Shown: one piece after another, positions 41,921-50,437 of the stretch
Numbering within the stretch: position 1 is the first letter of the stretch
Layout: each line of letters begins with the position of its first letter
Source: Mucilaginibacter achroorhodeus
GTDB taxonomy: Bacteria > Bacteroidota > Bacteroidia > Sphingobacteriales > Sphingobacteriaceae
Direction: 5' to 3'
DNA length: 64,000 nt
Assembly: GCF_007846095.1 (NCBI RefSeq)
Contig: NZ_VOEI01000001.1
Location: 124,001 to 188,000, forward strand
Notes under the pieces: model-generated
Databases searched by the model: none
What the model saw: only the letters and a program-made list of their open reading frames with translations
Told to the model about the DNA's origin: nothing
Program-made: the position numbers and the translations under genes

Positions 41921-41958
41921 AAAAAGATAACCGTGTAAAAGACGGGGATGTTTGAGGT

Positions 41959-42483
41959 CTATTTCTTTTCTGTCGCAAAGAATAGTGCCTTAAGTTCTGT
42001 GGCATCGTCGGCTTTCATTTTACCGGCCAAAACCAAACGCAACTGGCGGCGGCGCAATGCGCCTTCAAAAAGCTCCGTTTCTTCAGGACTTTCGGGTATC
42101 AGCGCAGGCACCGGTATAGCGCGGCCATTTTGATCTAAAGCTACAAAAGTATAGTAGGCATCATTGCTTTTAACTTTAGTGCCTGATGGAATATTCTCGG
42201 CATACACATCAAGCCTAACCTCTACAGACGTAGTAAAAGCGCGCGAAACACGGGCTTCGATAGTAATTACATCACCTAATTTGATGGGATGATGAAAGGA
42301 TACATTATCAACCGATGCGGTTACCACAATACGGTTGCAGTGTTTTTGCGCAGAAATGGCGGCTGCAATATCCATGAAATGTAGCAAGCGCCCACCCATT
42401 AAATTATTAAGCGTATTGGTATCATTGGGCAATACCAGCTCATTCATAATGGTATGCGAATCTTTCGGCGATTTTCCTTTCAT
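41959..42483 (-). CDS. Acyl-CoA thioesterase (hotdog fold, YciA/BACH type)
   Basis: The protein of about 174 residues has the hotdog motif set [31 protein letters not shown], with the catalytic Asn/Asp region, then [27 protein letters not shown]-terminal tail of about 45 residues ([20 protein letters not shown]) is longer than in minimal YciA. It hydrolyses acyl-CoA esters in the cytoplasm. The ATG at 42483 sits 4 nt behind a TATCTTTG box, so the message is probably leaderless. Confidence 0.87.
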   Translation of the reverse strand: MKGKSPKDSHTIMNELVLPNDTNTLNNLMGGRLLHFMDIAAAISAQKHCNRIVVTASVDNVSFHHPIKLGDVITIEARVSRAFTTSVEVRLDVYAENIPSGTKVKSNDAYYTFVALDQNGRAIPVPALIPESPEETELFEGALRRRQLRLVLAGKMKADDATELKALFFATEKK

Positions 42484-42487
42484 GCCG

Positions 42488-42495
42488 CAAAGATA
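42488..42495 (-). promoter_or_regulatory. -7 box of the thioesterase gene
   Basis: On the minus strand TATCTTTG is followed by only 4 bases before the ATG, which predicts a transcript starting at or within a base or two of the start codon. Confidence 0.55.
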
Positions 42496-42531
42496 GGCTT
42501 TAACCAGCAAAAACCTATGCTAACATAGCAA

Positions 42532-43788
42532 CTACTGTTTAGCGCTGTTTAGTTGACCGTACCCAACTAACTGCTCATATCGCGACCCAACCTGGCGGTA
42601 ATACACCAGCATCTGGTATTCGTTCTCTGTTTCAAAGTAGTTACCCTCAAGCGTTGTATCATCCGGTTTTTGAGTAGCGTTATCAACCCAAACATACTCA
42701 TAATCGTACACGCCCTGTTTTAATTGCAGGTGTGTGTACCAACGGCCGCTATCGTCATATTGCAATCTGCTCCTATCATCAAGTTGATAATCGTTAAACT
42801 GGCCTACTATGTAAGCCGTGCCATCGGCGGCGGTTTTATTTGCAGCAAGGTTGAAATACATGTAGGCGTAATCAGCGTCACGGCGAGGGTCGGTACCATC
42901 CTGGTTCAGGATAAAGAACTTGCCATCGTTATCGTAAAGCAGTGTATAATCCGGCAAGTTGCGATTAGGGTCTCCTAAAAGCATAACCGTGTTTGCAGTG
43001 TCCTTGTAAATCTTTGATATCCGTTCTGAGTTAAGCTTAAGCGTGCGGGTATCAAAATGCCTGAACTCGTTACGGCCGGCAAAATCGTTGATGTCAACAT
43101 CGTTGTAAACCAATTGCGTACCGCGGATGTAAGTAGGTGTGTTGTTCAACAACGCCGTTCCCGGCCGTGCATTTTGCATCAACAGTACCCTTACTTCTGT
43201 ACGCGGGTTTTGCACCTGCAAGCCCGAGCAATCAACGGTAAAATTCACCTTTTGGTTGGTACGCCTAAGCAAGACTTTGTTCGATGATTGAACCGTGGCA
43301 GCAACAGCAACCTTTTGCGCAACTACATATAGCCTGCGGGTTAGTATCATCTTTTGCTGATCGCCATCCTCGTAAACCTTTAGGATGTAGTTGCCCGATA
43401 CTTTAGGGATAATGTTCTGATTGGGTAATTTAAGTTGATAGTGCGTGTATTTTTGGTAGGTGGCAGACGAATAGATGTAATCGGTGATCCGGTCATCCGT
43501 GTAGCTTTCCAGGTATTCTGCGCTTGTAATTTTTGATGGCTGCCAGTTAGCGTCGCAATGCTGCAGGGTATAATTAAATGTGCGCGTTCCGCCGCTAAGG
43601 TCATCGAATCCTAAGGTTACCGTTTCATCGCTGCCTAACGTTATAATAGGAAATGATGAAGCTTTTTTTGAATTATAAAACTCCACACTTTTTATCTCGT
43701 GCCGGTACACGTTGTTCTCGAATGGAGGAGTTTGGGCATTAGCCGCCAAACAAAAAAAGACGAGAATACCGCTTAACAAACTTTTCAT
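42532..43788 (-). CDS. Type IX secretion plug protein (DUF5103)
   Basis: A signal peptide (LLSGILVFFCLAANA) precedes about 400 residues with the DUF5103 layout. There is an N-terminal beta domain (FENNVYRHEIKSVEFYNS, GGTRTFNYTLQHCDANW), a second domain with VDCSGLQVQNPRTEVRVLLMQN, and a C-terminal carbohydrate-binding-like fold (GQFNDYQLDDRSRLQYDDSGRWYTHLQLKQGVYDYEYVW). Pfam names the first domain T9SS plug; in the Flavobacterium SprA structure such a protein closes the translocon from the periplasm. It matches the presence of GldF-GldG, though other T9SS genes lie elsewhere. A TATCTTGC sequence lies 4 bases before the ATG. Confidence 0.85.
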   Translation of the reverse strand: MKSLLSGILVFFCLAANAQTPPFENNVYRHEIKSVEFYNSKKASSFPIITLGSDETVTLGFDDLSGGTRTFNYTLQHCDANWQPSKITSAEYLESYTDDRITDYIYSSATYQKYTHYQLKLPNQNIIPKVSGNYILKVYEDGDQQKMILTRRLYVVAQKVAVAATVQSSNKVLLRRTNQKVNFTVDCSGLQVQNPRTEVRVLLMQNARPGTALLNNTPTYIRGTQLVYNDVDINDFAGRNEFRHFDTRTLKLNSERISKIYKDTANTVMLLGDPNRNLPDYTLLYDNDGKFFILNQDGTDPRRDADYAYMYFNLAANKTAADGTAYIVGQFNDYQLDDRSRLQYDDSGRWYTHLQLKQGVYDYEYVWVDNATQKPDDTTLEGNYFETENEYQMLVYYRQVGSRYEQLVGYGQLNSAKQ

Positions 43789-43885
43789 TATTGCAAGATA
43801 GGAACAAAACGCCGTGGAGCGGAATTAATTTGGACGAGCGCTACTGTAGTAATATAGTCATTGTAAACTTACCGAACGATTGATC

Positions 43886-43907
43886 GCTTGTAAAGTCTTC
43901 TACAAGC
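43886..43907. other. Inverted repeat between the P-loop kinase and plug genes
   Basis: GCTTGTA and TACAAGC flank 8 bases. It sits 24 bases after the P-loop protein stop on the minus strand, with no T-run. It may be a weak terminator or an operator for the plug gene. Confidence 0.35.
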
Positions 43908-43930
43908 TGAGACCGACATGTCTAAATAAT

Positions 43931-44473
43931 TTATCGCAACTGTTTAATCGCCTTTAAAACCCTATCGATCCGCTCCTCAACAGTGGTATCACCCTCTATC
44001 TTTAATATCGGGCATTGGAAACGATCAAGCCATTGCAGGTGCACATTTAAGTTGCGGCCATTGGTGGTATTATCATCATAGCCTTTTGCCCATTCCCTAA
44101 AGTCTTTGTAAAGTTGCACCCGCACCGGGTTGGTGTAAATTTGATCGCCGTAACGTTCCACTTCTCGTGCATCCAGGCGCTGCATACGTACACCGTGTGG
44201 AATGCGGAGAAAAACCACCAGATCAAACTTTGTTAGCCAGCTATCATCCCAACTTACCAACGAACCGCCAACTATGGCATTTGCGTTTGCCTCAAAATCT
44301 GCAAGCAGCATGACCTTTCTTTCTGCCGGTTCACGCTTTTGAGTGTATGGAATATCAGAAGGCAGCCAAAAGTAATCGTCTGTATCAAAGTAAGGATATG
44401 CTAAACGGCTGGCTAAAGCTTTCCCCAGGGTAGTTGAGCCGGCACATGATGCGCCCATGATGTGTATCTTCAT
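43931..44473 (-). CDS. P-loop nucleoside/small-molecule kinase-like protein
   Basis: The 180-residue protein starts MKIHIMGASCAGSTTLGKALASRL, with a Walker A loop at residues 7-15 where the usual GKS is replaced by AGSTT. FDTDDYFWLPSDIPYT and LVVFLRIPHGVRMQRLDARE (lid region) follow, as in adenylate/shikimate kinase-like AAA proteins. The substrate is unknown. The altered P-loop (Ser instead of Lys before Thr) is a family trait of this GxSCAGSTT group rather than a defect, as far as I can tell. It lies behind the ABC-F gene and its terminator. Confidence 0.78.
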   Translation of the reverse strand: MKIHIMGASCAGSTTLGKALASRLAYPYFDTDDYFWLPSDIPYTQKREPAERKVMLLADFEANANAIVGGSLVSWDDSWLTKFDLVVFLRIPHGVRMQRLDAREVERYGDQIYTNPVRVQLYKDFREWAKGYDDNTTNGRNLNVHLQWLDRFQCPILKIEGDTTVEERIDRVLKAIKQLR

Positions 44474-44479
44474 ACTACT

Positions 44480-44510
44480 AAAAACAAAAGGCAGTTGCTA
44501 TGCAACCGCC
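44480..44510 (-). terminator. Terminator of the ABC-F gene
   Basis: A stem GGCGGTTGC / GCAACTGCC (one mismatch) around a 3-base loop is followed by CTTTTGTTTTT on the minus strand, 18 bases behind the ABC-F stop codon. Confidence 0.75.
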
Positions 44511-44527
44511 CTTTATCATATTTTTGA

Positions 44528-46444
44528 TTAACCTTCCAGTTCCATTATCTGCTCGGCAAGTGCCTCCCAACGGGCCTGCTGCTCTCGCATCTCCAGCTTC
44601 TTCAGCTGATACTTATCAGTAAGTTGCTGAAGTTTATCTACCTGATTGTACACGTCGTTGTTTGCTAATTGCGTTTCCAGGCTTTTCACTTCTTTCTCCA
44701 ATGCACTAACCCGCTCTTCCAATTTAGACAGGTCCTGATTCATTTTTTTTAGTTGCTGAGCTTTATTGTCGGTTGGTTGCTTAACCGGTTCAGGCTTTTT
44801 TTCTTCTTTTTTAGGTTGAGGTAAAGGTGCTGCTTTTGGCTCCAGTTTGCGCTTTGCGTTCCACTCATCATATTCCTGGTAAGTGCCCGGATATTGTTTT
44901 ATCTTTTGATCTTCAATAAACCAGATCTTGTTGGCAACATTATCCAGGAAATACCTATCGTGCGATACCACGATCACTGTACCTTCATATTGCTGCAGGG
45001 CTTGTATAAGTATGTTAACCGATGCCATATCCAAGTGGTTGGTAGGCTCATCCAATACTAGGAAGTTAGCATCGGCAGTAAGCGCCTTTGCAAGCGCCAC
45101 ACGCGATTTCTCTCCTCCCGATAGTACTTTGATCTTCTTGAAAACATCATCGCCTGTAAACAGGAACGAACCCAATATTGACCGAAGCTCGGTATCCGTA
45201 TGTTTTGGTGCAAAAGATTGCAGCTCCTGCAATATCTGGTTCTCCAGGTGCAAGCTCTCTAACTGGTGCTGCGCAAAGAAAGTCTGGGTAACGTTATGGC
45301 CGGTTTGTGCTGTACCGGTAAAATCTTGATCGGCACCTGCTACTATGCGCAATAAGGTAGATTTACCTTTACCGTTAGCACCGATCAAGGCAATTTTATC
45401 GCCTTTTTCAATAATAGCCTCGGCATCGTCAAGAATATCAATACCCGGATATTTTTTTGTGATATGTTCTAAAGTTACCACATGCCTTCCAGATTGCTTA
45501 CTGAATTTAAAGCTGAAGTTTACCTCAGGATTATCATCATCCACATCCTCAACACGCTCCATTTTATCAAGCATTTTAATGCGAGACTGTGCCATTTTTG
45601 CTTTGGAAGCCTTAGCGCGGAAACGTTCTATCAAACGTTCTTCCTGGCGTATTTTGGCTTGTTGATTCTTAAACTCGCCGCGCTGTATTTCCGAGCGCAT
45701 TTCCTTTTCTTCCAGGTAGAAGCTATAATTACCGGCATAAACCGTAAGCTTACCTTTGCGCGATTCAACCGTGCGGTTAATCACCTTATCCAAGAACCAC
45801 CTATCGTGAGATACGATAACGATGGCACCTTCAAACGATTTCAGGTAATCCTCCAACCATTGAATCGAAGGTAAGTCCAGGTGGTTGGTAGGCTCATCCA
45901 GCAGCAGGATATCAGGTGCCTGTAAAAGTATCTTAGCCAGCATTACCCGCATACGCCACCCGCCCGAAAAAGTGCTTAGCTTACGCTGGCAATCTGCCTC
46001 GCTAAAACCTAAACCGGCCAATATCTCGTGGGCCTTGTATTCAATATTATAACCATCAAGCAGTTCAAACTCGTGCTGCTTGTCACTCAGTTTGTTTAAC
46101 AGATCCTCGCTGTAATCGGTCTCAAGCTTTTTAAGCAGGTTCTCTATTTCATCATGCAGTTGGTTTTGGCGCTCGAACGCTTCCATGGCAACATGCACAA
46201 TATTTTTATCAGACGAGTATGATAGCAGGTCCTGGTTAAGGTAACCCATGGTAAGGTCCTTGGCCATTGATATAGTGCCCGATGTTGGCTTGTAATCGCC
46301 TACTATGATCTTTAGCAGGGTGGTTTTACCGGTCCCGTTTGCACCTATCAACCCGATCTTTTCGCCTGGTTTTATATGCCAGTTAGCTTCATCATAAAGG
46401 GCGCGCGCACCAATCTCAAACGTAAGGTTATTTATAGCTATCAT
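44528..46444 (-). CDS. ABC-F family ATPase (Uup/EttA-like)
   Basis: Two ABC domains are joined by a charged linker. The first has Walker A GANGTGKT (34-41), signature FSGGWRMR and LLLDEPTNHLD. The second has GANGKGKST, LSGGEKSR and a second LDEPTNHLD. The linker (RLIERFRAKASKAKMAQSRIK) is the P-site tRNA interaction motif. A C-terminal coiled coil (about 540-638) resembles the Uup DNA/RNA-binding tail. ABC-F proteins act on ribosomes; Uup members also affect transposon excision. There is no membrane domain. A TATCTTTG box ends 8 nt before the ATG. Confidence 0.92.
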   Translation of the reverse strand: MIAINNLTFEIGARALYDEANWHIKPGEKIGLIGANGTGKTTLLKIIVGDYKPTSGTISMAKDLTMGYLNQDLLSYSSDKNIVHVAMEAFERQNQLHDEIENLLKKLETDYSEDLLNKLSDKQHEFELLDGYNIEYKAHEILAGLGFSEADCQRKLSTFSGGWRMRVMLAKILLQAPDILLLDEPTNHLDLPSIQWLEDYLKSFEGAIVIVSHDRWFLDKVINRTVESRKGKLTVYAGNYSFYLEEKEMRSEIQRGEFKNQQAKIRQEERLIERFRAKASKAKMAQSRIKMLDKMERVEDVDDDNPEVNFSFKFSKQSGRHVVTLEHITKKYPGIDILDDAEAIIEKGDKIALIGANGKGKSTLLRIVAGADQDFTGTAQTGHNVTQTFFAQHQLESLHLENQILQELQSFAPKHTDTELRSILGSFLFTGDDVFKKIKVLSGGEKSRVALAKALTADANFLVLDEPTNHLDMASVNILIQALQQYEGTVIVVSHDRYFLDNVANKIWFIEDQKIKQYPGTYQEYDEWNAKRKLEPKAAPLPQPKKEEKKPEPVKQPTDNKAQQLKKMNQDLSKLEERVSALEKEVKSLETQLANNDVYNQVDKLQQLTDKYQLKKLEMREQQARWEALAEQIMELEG

Positions 46445-46452
46445 TTCGGGCG

Positions 46453-46460
46453 CAAAGATA
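46453..46460 (-). promoter_or_regulatory. -7 box of the ABC-F gene
   Basis: TATCTTTG on the minus strand ends 8 nt before the ATG; the expected leader is only a few bases. No -33 TTG is seen. Confidence 0.5.
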
Positions 46461-46476
46461 CGGTTTTGGGGGGAGA

Positions 46477-46595
46477 GGTGAAAGGATAAAGGTAAAAGGC
46501 CAAAGGCGAAAGCTTAAAAGTAAAATGCGGAAGGCCTTGATATAAAGCATTCATTTAAAACCCTTAACCTTTTACCTTTAACCCTAAAAGCTAAA
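46477..46595. repeat. Inverted heptamer arrays between the ABC-F gene and pyrD
   Basis: The left arm has GGTGAAA, GGATAAA, GGTAAAA, GGCCAAA, GGCGAAA, GCTTAAA and AGTAAAA in strict 7-bp register (46477-46525). The right arm has CCCTTAA, CCTTTTA, CCTTTAA, CCCTAAA, AGCTAAA (46561-46595). The arms are complementary over many pairs. This is the clearest imperfect example of the family. Confidence 0.85.
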
Positions 46596-46611
46596 TAACT
46601 AACTTCGCGGC

Positions 46612-47643
46612 ATGTATCAACTGATCAAACCGCTGTTATTTAAGTTCGACCCTGAGAACATCCACTACTTTGTTACCCGCAACCTTAAACGCTTTAATAA
46701 ATTTCCCGGAGGCAAAGCGCTAAGCAAAGCCATCTGGACGATGGATGACAAGCGCCTGGAACGCGAAGTGTTCGGACTGAAGTTTAAAAACCCTGTGGGT
46801 TTGGCAGCCGGTTTTGATAAAAATGCCGAAATGATAGCCGAAATGGGAAACCTTGGTTTCGGCTTTATTGAGGTTGGTACCGTTACTCCCCTGCCTCAGC
46901 CCGGCAACCCCAAGCCACGCATGTTTCGCCTGCCGGCGGATAGCGCGCTTATCAACCGGATGGGCTTTAATAACCTTGGCGTTGATGTAGCAGCACAACG
47001 CATAGCTGCCTATCGCAAAAATCTAAAAAAGGGCGAGCAAGCGTTGATCATCGGTGGCAACATCGGCAAAAACAAAGTAACGCCTAATGAGGAAGCCGTT
47101 AACGATTACATTAAATGCTTCGACAGGCTTTTTGATGTGGTTGACTATTTTGTAGTGAATGTAAGCTCCCCAAATACTCCCGGACTACGCGAATTGCAGG
47201 AGAAAGAACCGCTGATGAACATCCTGAACACACTGCAGCAACGTAACAGCAAAAATGGCATCAGCAGGCCCATCTTATTAAAGATAGCCCCTGACCTCAC
47301 CGATTCGCAATTAGATGATATCGCAGACATTGTAAAGCAAACAGGTATTGCTGGCATTATTGCGACCAACACTACCATCAGTCGCGATGGTTTAGTTTCT
47401 GCGCATAAAGATGAAACCGGCGGACTAAGCGGCAAACCTGTTACCAAGCGTTCTACAGAGGTTATCAGCTATTTACACAAAGCATCAAATGGAGCTTTCC
47501 CTATTATTGGCGTAGGTGGAATCCATTCTGCCGAAGATGCGTTAGAAAAACTTAATGCAGGCGCATCATTGGTACAGTTATATACCGGTTTTATTTATGA
47601 GGGGCCGGGTTTGATAAAGAGGATTTTAAAGAGGCTTTTATAA
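46612..47643 (+). CDS. pyrD: Quinone-dependent dihydroorotate dehydrogenase (class 2)
   Basis: The 343-residue protein has the N-terminal helical membrane-association domain typical of class 2 ([21 protein letters not shown]). An FMN-binding TIM barrel follows: [30 protein letters not shown], and [14 protein letters not shown] with the catalytic Ser. [14 protein letters not shown] and [16 protein letters not shown] are further FMN contacts. It oxidises dihydroorotate to orotate and passes electrons to the quinone pool at the inner membrane. The gene stands alone between a heptamer array and a terminator. Confidence 0.97.
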   Translation: MYQLIKPLLFKFDPENIHYFVTRNLKRFNKFPGGKALSKAIWTMDDKRLEREVFGLKFKNPVGLAAGFDKNAEMIAEMGNLGFGFIEVGTVTPLPQPGNPKPRMFRLPADSALINRMGFNNLGVDVAAQRIAAYRKNLKKGEQALIIGGNIGKNKVTPNEEAVNDYIKCFDRLFDVVDYFVVNVSSPNTPGLRELQEKEPLMNILNTLQQRNSKNGISRPILLKIAPDLTDSQLDDIADIVKQTGIAGIIATNTTISRDGLVSAHKDETGGLSGKPVTKRSTEVISYLHKASNGAFPIIGVGGIHSAEDALEKLNAGASLVQLYTGFIYEGPGLIKRILKRLL

Positions 47644-47651
47644 AACACTAA

Positions 47652-47677
47652 GGCATATCTACCGATATGCCCTTTTT
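47652..47677 (+). terminator. pyrD terminator
   Basis: A perfect 8-bp stem GGCATATC / GATATGCC with a 4-base loop and a CTTTTT tail lies 8 bases behind the pyrD stop, just before the convergent EVE gene end. Confidence 0.8.
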
Positions 47678-47679
47678 AA

Positions 47680-48087
47680 TTATTCCCCTGCCAATTCCAA
47701 TATCCTGTCAAATTCCTCGCGGGTTACAGCCATTACCGAAAGGCGTCCCTGCCTTACCAGGCCAATATCTTTAAGCTGTTCGTCAGCTTTAATTTGTTCA
47801 AGCGTAACCGGCTTTTTTAGGCTTTGTACAGGTTCAAGATCAACAACCACCCAGTTGGTATCATCAGTTGTGGGGTCCTGGTACGCTTCTTTTACCACAC
47901 GTGCAATACCAACTATTTCTTTACCCTCGTTGCTATGGTACCAAAAAACTAAGTCACCCTCCTTCATACCGCGCAGGTTGTTACGCGCCTGGTAATTACG
48001 TACGCCATCCCAAAAAGTACGGCCTTCCTTATTAAATTTCTCCCAGCTATATTTAAACGGTTCTGATTTTACTAACCAATGATTCAT
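47680..48087 (-). CDS. EVE domain protein
   Basis: The 135-residue protein is a single EVE (PUA-like) domain: MNHWLVKSEPFKYSWEKF, then TFWDGVRNYQARNNLRGMKEGDLVFWYHS and a C-terminal LVRQGRLSVMAVTREEFDRIL. EVE domains bind modified bases in DNA or RNA. The stand-alone form is widespread and its exact target is not settled. It is near no restriction or modification gene here, so a housekeeping RNA-related role seems likely. An inverted repeat CATTCAT/ATGAATG (48107-48128) lies about 20 bases upstream of the start. Confidence 0.92.
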   Translation of the reverse strand: MNHWLVKSEPFKYSWEKFNKEGRTFWDGVRNYQARNNLRGMKEGDLVFWYHSNEGKEIVGIARVVKEAYQDPTTDDTNWVVVDLEPVQSLKKPVTLEQIKADEQLKDIGLVRQGRLSVMAVTREEFDRILELAGE

Positions 48088-48180
48088 GTATATCCCTTAA
48101 TAAATACATTCATGGCATCCTATGAATGCGGCGGCAAAATAAGCAATATCATGAAACAGTTAAAACGGTCTTTAACTTAA

Positions 48181-48212
48181 AAGAGCTGATCAGTTTAAAC
48201 AGATCAGCTCTT
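48181..48212 (-). terminator. Hairpin at the end of the porin operon
   Basis: An 11-bp perfect stem AAGAGCTGATC / GATCAGCTCTT encloses a 10-base loop, 20 bases behind the last gene of the operon. The T-run is weak (TTAAGTTAAAG). Confidence 0.6.
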
Positions 48213-48232
48213 AATGTAATACATTACACCTT

Positions 48233-48811
48233 TTACTTAACAGTTTGCCCGTATATATACTCTAATTTATACTCGTGCAACTTGTTGTCGTAATCGGCGA
48301 GTTGTTTATCCGATCTGAAGAAGCCCTCAAGCGCGTACAAAAACTGCGTATCATTTTGGAAGCATGTTTCCAAATTAGTCATGGTTAACGGCCTTATAGT
48401 GGTGTCCGGCTTTTGGCTAAAGTAAAAATCTTCAACTCTTTTCATTCCACGTGTGCCCGGCTCCAGTTGATAAGCGGCATATAGATAAATACCCTTGTCG
48501 GCAATTATTTTGTAAGCGGTGTTCTTGAAAAATCGGTAATCGGTGCCGTTTAGCCTGTAACCAAAAATTTCGTTTTTACGGAGGTGCACAGGCTTCCCGT
48601 TTTCATCTATCTTGATGGTTGACCAGTCAAATAATCCGTTGAACCTGATGTGATGCGTCTCTGCTTCCGTGGTATAGCTCAATTTATGGTTAACGAAATC
48701 ATCTGCCGACAGGTAAATGCCGGATGTTGACTGGGCTTTGACTTTTGTAGACATCAGCGTGCATGCAACTATGAGCATCATGCTGCAAAATACATTCTGT
48801 AAATTTTTCAT
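48233..48811 (-). CDS. Secreted hypothetical protein, second gene of the porin operon
   Basis: The 192-residue protein has a signal peptide (MMLIVACTLMSTKVKAQ) and a beta-rich mature part. It contains GIYLSADDFVNHKLSY, RKNEIFGYRLNGTDYRFFKNTAYKI and GIYLYAAYQLEPGTRGMKR. The GIYLSADDFVN opening is a motif I associate with secreted Bacteroidota proteins of unknown function. It lies 18 bp behind the porin gene and ahead of a terminator, so it shares the predicted sigma-54 promoter. It should be periplasmic or surface-exposed. Confidence 0.7.
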   Translation of the reverse strand: MKNLQNVFCSMMLIVACTLMSTKVKAQSTSGIYLSADDFVNHKLSYTTEAETHHIRFNGLFDWSTIKIDENGKPVHLRKNEIFGYRLNGTDYRFFKNTAYKIIADKGIYLYAAYQLEPGTRGMKRVEDFYFSQKPDTTIRPLTMTNLETCFQNDTQFLYALEGFFRSDKQLADYDNKLHEYKLEYIYGQTVK

Positions 48812-48829
48812 GATCTTTAAAAATTGTGA

Positions 48830-50248
48830 TTAAAAACGTGTCATTAATGCGATGATAAACCTGTTCTCTGATTTAACAAGGTCAGGCGTAAAAGATGCAT
48901 CGGCAGGGATGTAAGAGTTTGGGTTGAACGATGTGGCCGGATTTGTTTGGTAGCCCGAAGGACTGGTGACGCCACCATGGCCATTAAAATAAGGAACATT
49001 CATGAACCTGTGTACAAGTTCGAAACGCACGGTAAGGAACTGGTTAGGGTTATAATCTATACAAGATGATGCATCCCAGCCGGCCATTTTAGAACCCGGG
49101 GTTGATGCCGCAAGGAAAGAATCTGTAGCCTGCCCCGGAGGTACTAACGCCAGGTAGCGACTTGGGTTACTCATAAAGCCGCCGCCAAGTGTCCATCCCC
49201 ATTTCATATCCTTACCAAACCATAAGCGGTTGTATGCCATAGCGCTGATAAAGTTTGAGGCATTTTTACCAAAAGCAGAGTAAACTACGCCGCCCGGAGC
49301 TGTACCATTCTGGAAACCAAAATCGGCTGTGAGGGTAAATGCAGCACGTTTTATACCTGATGTACTTTTATTTGCTGCATCAAAATATAAATGCTGAATA
49401 GAGTTATCTGTGTGATAACGTTTAACACCGGGTGCACCGGCCACATCCGTACCAAAGTAGTTGTTGCTCACAAATGAGAAAGTAGGGCTTGGCCTTGTAT
49501 TAACCGAGAATCCAATGCCCGGCATTTTATTAAACATGCCATAAGATTGCCATCCGTTGATGATCCATAACTCAACCTTGGTAGTTACCGATGGGAAAGC
49601 CTGAACCCTAATACCGTTAAAAAACCATGGCGTGTTGTCTGACGTGTAAGAAGGCTGATAACTCCAGTTTTCAAAGTTATTGTAGGAGTACATACCAATG
49701 TACGACATGAAGATACCCATATCTACGTTAATACCATGCCATGAATTAAAGTGGTAACCACCATAAGCCTCGCTTAAGTATCTGTAAGCATCAGGCAGGT
49801 CATACTGGCCACGGTAACCACTGTAGTCGTTGCGTGGCACAACGGTTGAACGGGTACCAAACTGCGTCATGATACGGCCGCGTACATTGTCGTAATGAAA
49901 ATCACCACCTATGCCTACGAACGATACCTCTGCTTCACCATTCCTGGCAAGTGCTGTAGAACCGGTAACCGTATTATCAATAGGGTTATGGTTAGAGCGG
50001 GTATAGTTCATGTCGAAGGTAAAGTCGCCCGTGAAATATTTATTATCCAGTAACTTTGATTTCTGGCGGTTTTGGCCGTTGATCCAGGAGAAATCGGCAT
50101 AGTTTAAAGGTTCCGCATCTGCAGGGATCTCAGGTTTCTTTTTCGTCGAGTCTTTTTGCTCTGGTTTTGTTTCACTGGCCGTTTGAGCCATCGTGTTAAT
50201 AGAAGCACAAGTAAGCGCAATTGTAAGTGCGGTAAAAAATTTTTTCAT
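48830..50248 (-). CDS. Outer membrane beta-barrel porin (BBP2/OmpL-like)
   Basis: A signal peptide (FFTALTIALTCASINTMAQ) and a short charged linker rich in Lys, Pro and Glu precede a barrel of about 420 residues. It contains YFTGDFTFDMNYTRSNHNPID, GINVDMGIFMSYIGMYSYNNFENWSYQPSY and a final aromatic residue (RFIIALMTRF). The pattern matches the putative beta-barrel porin-2 family. It should form a diffusion channel, substrate unknown; similar porins accompany Kdp potassium-transport loci in other Bacteroidota as I recall, but no kdp gene is seen here. It heads a two-gene operon with a sigma-54-type promoter. Confidence 0.82.
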   Translation of the reverse strand: MKKFFTALTIALTCASINTMAQTASETKPEQKDSTKKKPEIPADAEPLNYADFSWINGQNRQKSKLLDNKYFTGDFTFDMNYTRSNHNPIDNTVTGSTALARNGEAEVSFVGIGGDFHYDNVRGRIMTQFGTRSTVVPRNDYSGYRGQYDLPDAYRYLSEAYGGYHFNSWHGINVDMGIFMSYIGMYSYNNFENWSYQPSYTSDNTPWFFNGIRVQAFPSVTTKVELWIINGWQSYGMFNKMPGIGFSVNTRPSPTFSFVSNNYFGTDVAGAPGVKRYHTDNSIQHLYFDAANKSTSGIKRAAFTLTADFGFQNGTAPGGVVYSAFGKNASNFISAMAYNRLWFGKDMKWGWTLGGGFMSNPSRYLALVPPGQATDSFLAASTPGSKMAGWDASSCIDYNPNQFLTVRFELVHRFMNVPYFNGHGGVTSPSGYQTNPATSFNPNSYIPADASFTPDLVKSENRFIIALMTRF

Positions 50249-50309
50249 GTTTAATCGCTTAAATTTTAAATCTGTTAGTAGCGATAGATCAACTATCTGA
50301 TGGGGGCTA

Positions 50310-50325
50310 TGCTACGCAGATGCCA
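50310..50325 (-). promoter_or_regulatory. Predicted sigma-54 promoter of the porin operon
   Basis: On the minus strand TGGCATCTGCGTAGCA has GG at -24 and GC at -12 in the exact spacing of the sigma-54 consensus TGGCAC-N5-TTGCW, with two mismatches. It is about 62 bases before the porin ATG. AAGCGAT heptamers at 50332-50338 and (inverted) 50389-50395, and a palindrome ACTGATTTTCAGT at 349-361 of this kb, are possible activator sites upstream. Confidence 0.6.
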
Positions 50326-50437
50326 AACTTTAAGCGATATACTATTAAACTGATTTTCAGTAAAATAACAATTATAAAATTCTAATTTATCGCTTTAAAT
50401 TTTTTAGAATGAGAAAATATTTATCAGATTGAGAATC

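Noticed and set aside
43931..44473. The altered P-loop of the kinase-like protein as a disabling mutation
   Set aside because: The GASCAGSTT form appears to be the normal motif of its own family, and the rest of the protein is intact.
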